Source: an uncultured Parvularculaceae bacterium (lineage in GTDB: Bacteria > Pseudomonadota > Alphaproteobacteria > Caulobacterales > Parvularculaceae). From it: a stretch of 13,050 nt of DNA. How positions within the stretch are numbered: position 1 is the stretch's first letter; each line of letters begins with the position of its first letter. The stretch lies in contig CAMYNO010000050.1 of assembly GCA_947259815.1 (NCBI GenBank), positions 1 to 13,050 of the forward strand. Direction: 5' to 3'. Shown in pieces: positions 1-5,914 of the stretch. The position numbers and the translations under genes are program-made. Below the pieces are notes generated by a model. It had not been told where the DNA came from. It saw only the letters and a list, made by a program, of their open reading frames with translations, and made no database searches.

Positions 1-148
1 GCGGGAGAAATTCGAGCCGGTCGACTTTATCCGCAAAAAATGCCAGACCGCCGAAGAGTGGGAAGCCGAAGCCAGGGCCGCCCGCGACGCTTATGACGAT
101 CTCGACCGCAAGAACCGCGAAGGCTGCACCGCAACACAACAGTGCTAG
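1..148 (+). CDS. 3' end of a small hypothetical protein (partial)
   Basis: The frame starting at base 2 is open from the window edge to a TAG at 146-148, giving 48 residues. It is highly charged (repeated Glu, Arg, Lys, Asp) with no membrane segment, and carries three cysteines, one in a Cys-Gln-Thr-Ala-Glu-Glu-Trp stretch and one as the last residue. Short proteins with a Cys-x-x-x-x-Glu-Trp stretch occur as small exported or hypothetical proteins in alphaproteobacteria; that resemblance is from memory and gives no function. The start is outside the window. It converges on the patatin-like gene, leaving a 40-base gap with no clear terminator. Codon use looks coding, but the fragment is too short to be sure. 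Confidence 0.5.
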   Translation, partial: REKFEPVDFIRKKCQTAEEWEAEARAARDAYDDLDRKNREGCTATQQC

Positions 149-188
149 CGTCTATGGGGAAGACCGTTCTTGAGCGCCCTTATTTCGG

Positions 189-1127
189 CTATGCGTTTGC
201 CCCGGACCGGTCGACTAACGCTTTTATTTCCTCGGCGGCGCTGAGGATACTGTTGCGCCCCTCCTCAATGAATTCGTCCGCCCGGTCGAATGCGTTGGGC
301 AGGGCGTCGCGCATATTGGGCCGCAGGGCGATGTCCGGCTTGTCGATGACCGTGCGGGCATGGGCGAGATGCATCTGAAAAATATCGGCGGCCGCAAGCG
401 CTGTCTCAAACAGGTGTGGCGCAGCGGCGGCGCGCGCCTTGGCGAGGTCGAATTGCCGCTTGATCGCGGTCTGGGTGTCGTCGATCAGCTTGGTGACCGC
501 GCCAACGGCGCCCGGTTCGGCCGGCGGCGCCGGTTCAACGATGGTGGGCAGGCCCGGTTTTTCCTCGAACCGGTCGAGGGTTTTTGGCGCAGCGTTGACG
601 TCGACGCTGATGACGGTTTCCGCGCCAAGCGCCCGGGCGAGGGTGACGGGGGTCGGATTGGTCAGCGCGCCGTCGACCAGCCATCGATGGTCCCGGCGCA
701 CGGCGTGAAAGACGACCGGTATCGCGCTCGACGCCCGCGCCGCCTCAAGCACGGAGCCTTTCGTCATGATGACTTCGGCGCCGGTGGCGAGATCGGTGGC
801 GACCGCGCCGAATTTTATCGGCAGGTCTTCGATCAGTCGGTCATATTTCTCAAACGCCTTGAACGCCGGCCCGACGTCGATCAGCCCGCCGCGCTGGACC
901 TTGAAGGAAAAACTGTCGAGCGCTGAAAGCGGCGTCAGCGAGCGCGCCCAGCGCTCAAGATCGTCAAGCGCGCCGATGAGATGGGCGCCGCCGACCAGCG
1001 CGCCGACCGAACAGCCGGCAATAATGTCGGGCTTGACCCCCAGTTCGTCCAGTCCTCGCAACACGCCCACATGGGCCCAGCCGCGCGCCGCGCCGGAGCT
1101 GAGGGCGAGGCCCAGTTTCTTGGCCAT
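189..1127 (-). CDS. patatin-like phospholipase, RssA family
   Basis: A 312-residue predicted serine esterase/lipid acyl hydrolase of the patatin fold. The N-terminus has the Gly/Ala-rich oxyanion loop with Arg15-Gly16, followed by the nucleophile elbow Gly-Cys-Ser-Val-Gly with Ser40. The second catalytic residue lies in Asp-Gly-Ala at Asp152, so the Ser/Asp dyad is complete. The patatin core covers roughly residues 4-175; the remaining third is an alpha-helical, Ala-rich tail without a known domain. There is no signal peptide, so it is probably cytoplasmic or peripheral. The ATG is preceded by GGAG at a 6-base spacing (1134-1137 on the opposite strand), which fixes the start. It is divergent from flgB across 92 bases. 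Family members are poorly characterised; the real substrate is unknown. Confidence 0.9.
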   Translation of the reverse strand: MAKKLGLALSSGAARGWAHVGVLRGLDELGVKPDIIAGCSVGALVGGAHLIGALDDLERWARSLTPLSALDSFSFKVQRGGLIDVGPAFKAFEKYDRLIEDLPIKFGAVATDLATGAEVIMTKGSVLEAARASSAIPVVFHAVRRDHRWLVDGALTNPTPVTLARALGAETVISVDVNAAPKTLDRFEEKPGLPTIVEPAPPAEPGAVGAVTKLIDDTQTAIKRQFDLAKARAAAAPHLFETALAAADIFQMHLAHARTVIDKPDIALRPNMRDALPNAFDRADEFIEEGRNSILSAAEEIKALVDRSGANA

Positions 1128-1165
1128 TTCTTACTCCGTATAAAGAATTGTTAACAAAGTATTTT

Positions 1166-1182
1166 ATAACGCCTGTTTAACC
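1166..1182 (+). promoter_or_regulatory. CtrA-like box upstream of flgB
   Basis: The bases read ATAA-N7-TTAACC, against the CtrA consensus TTAA-N7-TTAA(CC): the first half matches 3 of 4 and the second half is full. It ends 37 bases before the flgB ATG, in the AT-rich 92-base divergent gap, and a further GTTAAC lies at 1150-1155. Early flagellar operons of Caulobacter-type bacteria are activated by CtrA from such boxes, so this is a reasonable flgB promoter element. It could also act on the divergent patatin-like gene. Short AT-rich motifs arise by chance, so confidence is moderate. Confidence 0.5.
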
Positions 1183-1219
1183 ATAAAGCGCGAAAATCAC
1201 CCGGCGAAAAGGTCATATC

Positions 1220-1612
1220 ATGGATTTATCACGCATACCGCTTCTGGCCGGCCTGGCGCAGCGCCTTGATTTTCTGGGCGCCCGCGCCGCCGTGGTTGCG
1301 GAAAACATCGCCAATGCCGACACGCCGGATTATGCCGCGCGCGACCTTGAAAAGCCAAGCTTTGGCGCGATGGCGCGCACCGCCGCCCTTCGCGTATCCG
1401 ATCCGAAACATATTTCAGCGCCCGGCCCCGCCGGCCAGACGCAATTCCGGTCTGTCGCCGCCCCCGATGGCGAGGCCTCGCTCACCGGCAATCAGGTCAG
1501 TCTGGAGACGCAGGCGATGAAGCTTTCCGAAACCCGGCAGGACTATGCGCTTGCCGCAAGTCTTTATCGCAAGGGGCTTTCCATGTTGCGCCTTGCGGCG
1601 CGCGGCCAGTAA
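1220..1612 (+). CDS. flgB: flagellar basal-body proximal rod protein FlgB
   Basis: A 130-residue protein matching FlgB, which forms the proximal rod of the flagellum and is exported by the flagellar type III apparatus. The rod-family signature Ala-Glu-Asn-Ile-Ala-Asn-Ala-Asp-Thr-Pro is at about residues 27-36, and the C-terminus has the usual amphipathic helix with Met-Lys-Leu...Tyr-Ala-Leu-Ala-Ala-Ser-Leu-Tyr that pairs with the N-terminal helix. Length is normal for the family. The ATG has AAAAGG at 1207-1212 as ribosome binding site. It is the first gene of a flgB-flgC-fliE unit, 13 bases before flgC, and lies downstream of a CtrA-like box. There is no cleavable signal peptide, as expected. 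Confidence 0.95.
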   Translation: MDLSRIPLLAGLAQRLDFLGARAAVVAENIANADTPDYAARDLEKPSFGAMARTAALRVSDPKHISAPGPAGQTQFRSVAAPDGEASLTGNQVSLETQAMKLSETRQDYALAASLYRKGLSMLRLAARGQ

Positions 1613-1625
1613 GGGACGGGAGATC

Positions 1626-2036
1626 ATGGACGATATCAATACAGCCATGCAGATCGCGGCGTCGGGGCTTCGCGCCCAGTCGGCCCGTATCCGCGTGACG
1701 GCGGAGAACATCGCCAACGCCAATTCCACGGCTGAGGCGCCGGGGCTTGACCCCTATCGCCGTCAGGTGCCGGTATTTTCAAGCTATCTCGATCACGAAC
1801 TTGACGCGGAGCTGGTCAAGATGACCCGCGTTGCGCTCGACCCGTCGGAGTTTTCCCTGCGCTTTGATCCGAACCATCCGTCAGCGGATGAAAGCGGCTA
1901 TATCGCGCTTCCCAATGTGAACCCGCTGGTGGAGATGATGGATCTGCGCGAGGCGCAGCGATCCTATGAGGCCGGTCTCGGCGCGCTCGATACGATGCGC
2001 TCCATGTCGGCCTCCACCTTGCGGATACTGGAGTAG
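1626..2036 (+). CDS. flgC: flagellar basal-body rod protein FlgC
   Basis: A 136-residue rod protein. The N-terminus carries the rod/hook-family helix (Ala-Ser-Gly-Leu-Arg-Ala-Gln) followed by Ala-Glu-Asn-Ile-Ala-Asn-Ala, and the C-terminus ends in the family helix Asp-Leu-Arg-Glu-Ala-Gln-Arg-Ser-Tyr-Glu-Ala. The Pro-Asn-Val-Asn-Pro segment just before that helix is a standard FlgC feature. An upstream in-frame ATG exists inside flgB, but the start at 1626 gives the normal family length and has GGGAG just before it. It is 13 bases after flgB, and its own stop region (GGAG at 2030-2033) provides the fliE ribosome binding site, so the three genes are surely co-transcribed. Confidence 0.95.
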   Translation: MDDINTAMQIAASGLRAQSARIRVTAENIANANSTAEAPGLDPYRRQVPVFSSYLDHELDAELVKMTRVALDPSEFSLRFDPNHPSADESGYIALPNVNPLVEMMDLREAQRSYEAGLGALDTMRSMSASTLRILE

Positions 2037-2040
2037 GCTG

Positions 2041-2355
2041 ATGAGCATCGATTCCATTCGCGCGGCGGAAATCTACGCCGAGATTGCACGGGCCGCATCC
2101 GATGCGCCGCGTGCGGAGCAAACGCCTGACGTGGCGCGCCCGGATTTCGGCGCCCTTGTGCAGGATGCAATCTCCGGCGCGGAACAGTCGCTGAAAGCCG
2201 GCGAGACCGCCGCGGCGCAGGTCGCCGCCGGGCAGGCGTCGCTGGTTGATGTCGTCACCGCCGTCTCCGCCGCCGAAGTCACCCTAGAAACGGCGATTGC
2301 CGTGCGCAACCGGGTGATCGAGGCCTATCAGGACATCCTGCGGATGCCGATTTAG
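2041..2355 (+). CDS. fliE: flagellar hook-basal body complex protein FliE
   Basis: A 104-residue FliE, the protein that joins the MS ring to the rod and is an early export substrate. The first 35 residues are variable, and the conserved part starts at Asp-Phe-Gly-Ala-Leu and ends in the typical Ala-Ile-Ala-Val-Arg-Asn-Arg-Val-Ile-Glu-Ala-Tyr-Gln-Asp-Ile-Leu-Arg-Met-Pro tail. The ATG at 2041 is chosen over upstream in-frame codons because GGAG at 2030-2033 lies 7 bases before it and it is 4 bases after the flgC stop. A terminator-like hairpin begins at its stop codon, so the flgB-flgC-fliE unit may end here instead of running into fliQ. Confidence 0.95.
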   Translation: MSIDSIRAAEIYAEIARAASDAPRAEQTPDVARPDFGALVQDAISGAEQSLKAGETAAAQVAAGQASLVDVVTAVSAAEVTLETAIAVRNRVIEAYQDILRMPI

Positions 2356-2405
2356 GGCAGCCCATCTTTAGGCGCTATCAACGAACGGCCCTAAGTTTTT
2401 GTTTT
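2352..2405 (+). terminator. possible intrinsic terminator after fliE
   Basis: TTAGGGC at 2352-2358, which includes the fliE stop codon, can pair with GCCCTAA at 2388-2394. The stem is directly followed by GTTTTTGTTTT (2395-2405). The 7-bp stem and T-rich tail fit an intrinsic terminator, but the 29-base loop is long, so read-through is likely. Small inner pairings (GGC with GCC) could compact the loop. Confidence 0.42.
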
Positions 2406-2408
2406 ATC

Positions 2409-2452
2409 GCGTTTCCGGACGGTGAACCGGTTTTCACTTCACCGGGAAACGC
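2409..2452. repeat. intergenic palindromic element (stem-loop, REP-like)
   Basis: GCGTTTCC (2409-2416) pairs with GGAAACGC (2445-2452), and CGGTGAA (2420-2426) pairs with TTCACCG (2438-2444). This leaves a 3-base bulge (2417-2419) and an 11-base loop. Many alphaproteobacterial genomes carry hundreds of related intergenic stem-loops built on GCGTTT...CCGGTT...AAACGC arms, so this is probably one copy of a dispersed family; copy number cannot be judged from this window, which holds no second clear copy. It sits between fliE and the lipoprotein gene. Confidence 0.6.
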
Positions 2453-2520
2453 TCTCTGGCCGTTTCCCGCCGCCGCGTCATTCGTGCTAGGGTTTTTTTC
2501 TCAACCGGAGGAGGTCGCCC

Positions 2521-2955
2521 ATGCGTATGCTGTTCCTCGTTGCGTCTTCACTAGCCGCCGCCTGTAGCGCCGATGATGCCGGCGCCCCCGGACAGGGGAT
2601 CGCAGCGCCGAAACCGGCAGGCGGCTGCCCGGTCATTGACAGCCGCGACTGGACCGCCTGGGTCGATGCGCAGCCGGGCCCGGATGCCCCAACCTTACAT
2701 ATTCGCGGCACGGTCGATCTGCCGACGCCGGGCTATGACTATGCCTGGCGGCTCGGCGTTGCCGATCGCGCCCTGCCGCCGGGCCAGCATATGCATCTCG
2801 ATTTCACCGCGCCGGACGGCATCGTCACGCAGGTCGTCACGACAATGGACGTTGCCTATCAGGATAAAGCGGCTTTCGATGCTTATCGCATGATCCTTGT
2901 GCGTTGCGGCGGCGAGGTCCTGGCGGAAATAAGTGATGTGCCGACCGCGCATTAG
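2521..2955 (+). CDS. putative lipoprotein of unknown function
   Basis: A 144-residue protein I do not recognise. It begins with a very short basic-hydrophobic leader and a lipobox-like Leu-Ala-Ala-Ala-Cys with Cys15 as the likely lipid-modified residue; Ala at position -3 is tolerated but not typical. The mature part is Pro/Gly/Asp-rich with probable beta strands and two more cysteines, Cys36 and Cys129, which could form a disulfide in the periplasm. A strong AGGAGG precedes the ATG by 7 bases. It stands alone between fliE and fliQ, after a terminator-like hairpin and a REP-like element and before a CtrA-type box, so it seems to be its own unit rather than a known flagellar part. Its function, and any role in motility, are unknown. 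Confidence 0.75.
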   Translation: MRMLFLVASSLAAACSADDAGAPGQGIAAPKPAGGCPVIDSRDWTAWVDAQPGPDAPTLHIRGTVDLPTPGYDYAWRLGVADRALPPGQHMHLDFTAPDGIVTQVVTTMDVAYQDKAAFDAYRMILVRCGGEVLAEISDVPTAH

Positions 2956-2962
2956 GGCGACT

Positions 2963-2978
2963 TTAACGCTCCCTTAAC
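2963..2978 (+). promoter_or_regulatory. CtrA box upstream of fliQ
   Basis: A perfect TTAA-N7-TTAA(C): halves at 2963-2966 and 2974-2977 separated by CGCTCCC. A further TTAACC half-site follows at 2996-3001. In Caulobacter the fliQ-fliR-flhB operon is a class II flagellar unit driven by CtrA from this kind of element. The box is 76 bases before the chosen fliQ ATG and directly after the lipoprotein stop codon, arguing for an independent fliQ-fliR-flhB promoter. Binding itself is inferred. Confidence 0.7.
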
Positions 2979-3053
2979 GCCTCGCACACCTCGCCTTAAC
3001 CACATGCCCGGCAAAATGTGCCCAGCAAGAAACTGGGGCTATGGAACCGGGCA

Positions 3054-3329
3054 ATGGGCGCTGAGATACTGGAAATCGCACGGGAAGCTTTTTGGGTGAC
3101 GCTGCTGGTCGCGGGCCCCGCCATGCTTGCGGGTCTGGCCGTCGGTCTCTCGATCGCGCTGCTTCAGGCGTTGACGCAGGTGCAGGAGCTAACGCTCGTC
3201 TTTGTACCGCGTATTGTTGTCATGTTTATCGTGATCGCCCTTTGCCTTCCTTTCATGGGCGGCGCGCTCGGGCGCTTCGCGGTTGAGCTTTACGCACGTA
3301 TCGCCGCTGGCGGCGTCGGCGCCGGATAG
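3054..3329 (+). CDS. fliQ: flagellar biosynthesis protein FliQ
   Basis: A 91-residue inner-membrane protein of the flagellar type III export gate, which assembles with FliP and FliR. Two long hydrophobic helices are visible (about residues 16-38 and 48-75), with the family-defining Gln-Ala-Leu-Thr-Gln-Val-Gln-Glu-Leu-Thr-Leu...Val-Pro-Arg linker between them. An in-frame GTG at 3018 would add 12 residues, but FliQ proteins normally start a few residues before the Ile-x-x-Ala-Arg-Glu-Ala-Phe-Trp helix, so the ATG at 3054 is preferred although its ribosome binding site is weak. It is the first gene of fliQ-fliR-flhB, downstream of a perfect CtrA-type box. The usual partner gene fliP is not adjacent. 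Confidence 0.93.
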   Translation: MGAEILEIAREAFWVTLLVAGPAMLAGLAVGLSIALLQALTQVQELTLVFVPRIVVMFIVIALCLPFMGGALGRFAVELYARIAAGGVGAG

Positions 3330-3398
3330 GCGCGCCATGCAAGCGCTTCATCCCGAGGAGAAATTTCGTCACGAAGGACGATGCGCGGAGATGAAAAA

Positions 3399-4169
3399 AT
3401 GACCGTCTCGCTCGCCTCCCTCCCCGTCGATACATTCGTTCTCTTCGCGGTGTTTGTACGCGTCGGCGCGCTCTTCATGACGGCGCCCGCCTTTGGCGAC
3501 TTCACGCTGTCCCCGCGCATCCGGCTCGCCGCCGCGCTTGCTGTGACGGCCGCCATGGCGCCGGTCGCGGCGTCGTATTTTCCCGACTGGGCGAAAAGCG
3601 GCGCCCCATGGGCGGTGAGCGCACTCATCCTCGGGGAAGCGCTGGTCGGCGCATTCCTGGGGCTCGCCGCGCGGATTGTCATGGCCGCGCTCAACGTGGC
3701 GGGACAGATCATCGCCTTTCAGATGGGCTTGTCGCTCGCACAGATTTTCGACCCGACGCAGGAATTGCAGGGCGCCATCGTCGGCGGCTTTCTGGCGGTG
3801 CTGGGAACGACGATGATTTTCGCCACCGATCTCCATCATCTGTTGCTGGCGGCGCTCGCCGATTCCTATGTGCTGATGCGCCCCGGCGTTTTGCCGGACC
3901 TTGGCGACATGTCGGGCGTGATGGTCGACACGCTATCGCAAAGCTTCTCGCTGGGGTTACGCCTTGCCGCGCCATTCGTCTTGTTTGGCGTTGTCTTTTA
4001 TGTGGGCGCCGGCGTTCTTAATCGGCTGATGCCGCAGGCGCAGGTCTTTTTCATGCTGATGCCGGCCAACCTCGTGCTCGGCATTACGCTCCTTATGCTG
4101 ACGACCGGGCTCATCATGACGGCGTTTCTTGAGCGCTTCGAAGCGCATCTGGCGCTGTTCCTGAAGTAA
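3399..4169 (+). CDS. fliR: flagellar biosynthesis protein FliR
   Basis: A 256-residue polytopic membrane protein matching FliR of the export gate. It opens with a Phe-Val-Arg-Val-Gly-Ala-Leu-Phe-Met-Thr-Ala-Pro-Ala-Phe-Gly segment typical of the family. It then carries about six hydrophobic helices and the conserved Gly-Gln-Ile-Ile-Ala-Phe-Gln-Met-Gly-Leu-Ser stretch. An in-frame ATG at 3381 would add six polar residues; the ATG at 3399 is preferred because GGAG at 3387-3390 sits 8 bases upstream. The 69-base gap after fliQ holds no promoter I can recognise. flhB follows after 4 bases, so the two are coupled. Length is normal. Confidence 0.95.
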   Translation: MTVSLASLPVDTFVLFAVFVRVGALFMTAPAFGDFTLSPRIRLAAALAVTAAMAPVAASYFPDWAKSGAPWAVSALILGEALVGAFLGLAARIVMAALNVAGQIIAFQMGLSLAQIFDPTQELQGAIVGGFLAVLGTTMIFATDLHHLLLAALADSYVLMRPGVLPDLGDMSGVMVDTLSQSFSLGLRLAAPFVLFGVVFYVGAGVLNRLMPQAQVFFMLMPANLVLGITLLMLTTGLIMTAFLERFEAHLALFLK

Positions 4170-4173
4170 CGCC

Positions 4174-5253
4174 ATGGCAGAGCAGCAGGACAATTCACAG
4201 CGCACCGAAGATCCAACGCCAAAGCGGCTTGAAGAGGCGCGCAAAAAAGGCGACGCGCCGAAAAGCCAGGAGGCGATTGCCGCGATCATGCTCGCCGCCG
4301 GCGCACTGGCGCTGGCGCTCTTCTCCGGGCCGGCGGCGCGCAGCGTGGCGGAGACCGGCGCGCTTTTTCTCGACCACCCCCATGCCTTCGCCACAGACGG
4401 CGCATCGCTTCGGTCCTTGTGGTCGGGGCTTGCCTGGCGGCTCGGGGCCGCGCTGGGGCTTGTCGGATTTCTGGTGTTCGCCGTCGCCATCCTCGCCAAT
4501 GCGGGGCAGGCGCGCCCGGTATTCACCGCCAGCCGCATCAAGCCGGAACTTTCAAAGATTTCGCCGATCTCCGGCGCCAAGCGGATTTTCGGGCCGTCCG
4601 GGCTCTTCAACTTCGCCAAGGGCGTCGGCAAGCTGATTATTGTCGGCGCGCTCCTGTTCGTTGCCCTCTGGCCGGAACGCGGCCTCCTGCTTGAGGCCAT
4701 GTCGGCCGACGCAGGAATGCTCCTTGAGCTGATGAAACGGCTGATCCTCAAGCTGGTCGGCCTAGCGGTCGTGGCGATGGCCGTCATCGCCGCCCTCGAC
4801 TACGCCTTTCAGCGAGAGAGCTGGAAAAAGCGGCTGCGCATGACCAAGGATGAAGTGCGCCGTGAACTGAAAGAAACCGACGGCGACCCGCAGATCAAGG
4901 GTCGCCTGCGTCAGCTTCGCGAAGGCCGGATGCGCAAGCGGATGCTGGCCGCCGTCAAGGATGCGTCCGTGCTGATTATGAACCCGACGCACTTCGCCGT
5001 GGCGCTCGGTTATGAATTGGGGTCGGAGGAAGCGCCGATGTGCCTGGCGAAAGGCGTTGACGATCTTGCCTTGCGTATGCGCGCCGCGGCGGAAGAACAT
5101 AATGTTCCGATTGTGCAGAACCCGCCGCTTGCGCGCGCGCTTTTCGCCTCGGTCGAGGTGGATGAGGAAATCCCCCTCGACCATTATGAAGCCGTCGCCC
5201 GGATCATCGGCTTCATCATGACAAAGGCGCAAAAGGCAAGGCCGCTGAATTAG
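4174..5253 (+). CDS. flhB: flagellar export switch protein FlhB
   Basis: A 359-residue FlhB, which sets the switch from hook to filament substrates. The charged N-terminal cytosolic tail has the family motif Glu-Asp-Pro-Thr-Pro-Lys-Arg. It is followed by four hydrophobic helices in the first 215 residues (around 34-52, 90-112, 145-170 and 190-212) and a cytosolic autoproteolytic domain. The self-cleavage motif Asn-Pro-Thr-His is intact at residues 270-273, and the downstream Val-Pro-Ile-Val-Gln-Asn-Pro-Pro-Leu-Ala-Arg-Ala-Leu segment is also canonical. It starts 4 bases after fliR and is the last flagellar gene in the window. The higBA promoter region follows within 20 bases of its stop. Confidence 0.97.
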   Translation: MAEQQDNSQRTEDPTPKRLEEARKKGDAPKSQEAIAAIMLAAGALALALFSGPAARSVAETGALFLDHPHAFATDGASLRSLWSGLAWRLGAALGLVGFLVFAVAILANAGQARPVFTASRIKPELSKISPISGAKRIFGPSGLFNFAKGVGKLIIVGALLFVALWPERGLLLEAMSADAGMLLELMKRLILKLVGLAVVAMAVIAALDYAFQRESWKKRLRMTKDEVRRELKETDGDPQIKGRLRQLREGRMRKRMLAAVKDASVLIMNPTHFAVALGYELGSEEAPMCLAKGVDDLALRMRAAAEEHNVPIVQNPPLARALFASVEVDEEIPLDHYEAVARIIGFIMTKAQKARPLN

Positions 5254-5272
5254 CTTTCGGCTGATCTGCCAT

Positions 5273-5289
5273 GTATCATGGGGTGATAC
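5273..5289. promoter_or_regulatory. higBA operator 1 (palindrome)
   Basis: GTATCA at 5273-5278 and TGATAC at 5284-5289 form an inverted repeat with a 5-base centre. The same half-sites and the same spacing recur at 5305-5321, exactly 32 bases downstream, about three helical turns, so the two sites face the same side of the DNA. This fits paired operators for an HTH antitoxin that represses its own operon. It lies just upstream of the TTGACA hexamer. The assignment to HigA is inferred from position. Confidence 0.7.
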
Positions 5290-5296
5290 CACGCTC

Positions 5297-5324
5297 TTGA
5301 CATTGTATCACAATGTGATACATA
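5297..5324 (+). promoter_or_regulatory. sigma70-like promoter of the higBA operon
   Basis: A perfect -35 hexamer TTGACA (5297-5302) and a -10-like TACATA (5319-5324) are 16 bases apart, with the second operator lying over the spacer and into the -10. This places the expected transcription start near 5331, where a GTG begins the family-typical HigB N-terminus in another frame. It lies downstream of the GTG at 5315 used for the single-frame reading of higB. The -35 is strong; the -10 is only fair. Confidence 0.5.
5304..5322. promoter_or_regulatory. higBA operator 2 (perfect palindrome)
   Basis: TGTATCAC-AAT-GTGATACA is a perfect inverted repeat with 8-base arms and a 3-base centre. Its core GTATCA-N5-TGATAC is the same as in the upstream copy. 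It occupies the spacer and part of the -10 of the putative promoter, where a bound antitoxin or toxin-antitoxin complex would block RNA polymerase. Confidence 0.75.
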
Positions 5325-5611
5325 CACGGCGTGATCCGGTCATTAAAAAGGGCGTCGCGGAAGCTATTGCGGAAGGCCGCCGGGCCAAGGGATTTCCGAC
5401 CAATCTTGTCGCTGCTGCGCAAAACAAGTTGGCGATCCTTGATGCGGCGACGACGCTTGCCGATCTGCGCTCACCGCCGGGGAATCGATTGGCGGCGTTG
5501 AAGGGCGACCGGAAAGGACAACACTCGATCCACATAAACGGCCAATGGCGGATATGTTTTATTTGGCGGGCGGGCGGCGCAGAGAATGTCGAAATTTGCG
5601 ACTATCACTAG
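5315..5611 (+). CDS. higB: HigB-type toxin (RelE/ParE-like mRNA interferase), 5' end uncertain
   Basis: A toxin of the HigB family, which cleaves mRNA on the ribosome and is neutralised by HigA. Conserved parts are Leu-Asp-Ala-Ala, Pro-Gly-Asn-Arg-Leu, Leu-Lys-Gly-Asp-Arg, Ser-Ile-x-Ile-Asn-Gly-Gln-Trp-Arg-Ile-Cys-Phe and the C-terminal Tyr-His. Read in one frame from GTG 5315 it has 98 residues, but this start lies inside operator 2, upstream of the predicted transcript start, without a ribosome binding site. TTG 5297 is the -35 hexamer itself. HigB proteins usually begin Met-Ile-Lys/Arg-Ser-Phe-Lys; Val-Ile-Arg-Ser-Leu-Lys is encoded from GTG 5331 in a different frame, and a -1 shift at the A-run 5345-5349 would join it to the main frame, giving about 93 residues. 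So the gene is either intact with an unusual N-terminus, recently frameshifted, or expressed by slippage. Confidence 0.78.
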   Translation: MIHTRRDPVIKKGVAEAIAEGRRAKGFPTNLVAAAQNKLAILDAATTLADLRSPPGNRLAALKGDRKGQHSIHINGQWRICFIWRAGGAENVEICDYH

Positions 5612-5622
5612 GAGACGTTGTT

Positions 5623-5910
5623 ATGAGTAAATTGAAATTTGCGGTGCATCCGGGGCGCATTCTTCGCGATGAATATCTGGCGCCGCTTGGCTGGTCGGCT
5701 GGCCAGCTTGCGGCGCATATTGGCGTGCCGCGCACGCGCATCGAACGCCTCGTGAAAGAAAGTGTTGCGATGACGCCGGATACTGCGATCCGCCTTGCGA
5801 CTGCTTTTAAGACCTCGCCGCAATTCTGGCTGAATCTGCAAACCAATTATGATTGCGCGACGATGAAACCGCCGCGCAACATAATGCCAATTGAAACGGA
5901 TGCGGCCTGA
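5623..5910 (+). CDS. higA: HigA-type antitoxin, XRE-family HTH protein
   Basis: A 95-residue antitoxin of the HigA family (XRE-type helix-turn-helix). It has the family opening His-Pro-Gly-Arg-Ile-Leu-Arg-Asp-Glu-Tyr-Leu, an HTH at about residues 25-60 (Gln-Leu-Ala-Ala-His-Ile-Gly-Val-Pro recognition region) and the characteristic Ser-Pro-Gln-Phe-Trp-Leu-Asn-Leu-Gln segment. The ATG at 5623 is fixed by AGGAG at 5610-5614, which overlaps the higB stop codon and lies 8 bases upstream, and by the normal length. It is the second gene of the toxin-first operon, as is usual for higBA, and probably binds the two palindromes upstream of higB. It converges on the next gene with only 4 bases between stop codons. 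Confidence 0.92.
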   Translation: MSKLKFAVHPGRILRDEYLAPLGWSAGQLAAHIGVPRTRIERLVKESVAMTPDTAIRLATAFKTSPQFWLNLQTNYDCATMKPPRNIMPIETDAA

Positions 5911-5914
5911 CGCG

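Noticed and set aside
360..926. A 188-codon plus-strand frame antisense to the patatin-like gene.
   Set aside because: Arg/Gly-rich translation without family features, fully inside a gene with a complete catalytic dyad and a good ribosome binding site.
3957..4787. A 276-codon minus-strand frame across fliR and flhB.
   Set aside because: Ser/Ala/Arg-rich shadow translation; the plus strand there encodes two unmistakable flagellar proteins.
5297..5299. TTG 5297 as the start of higB.
   Set aside because: It is the first three bases of a perfect TTGACA -35 hexamer, has no ribosome binding site, and would add residues absent from the family.
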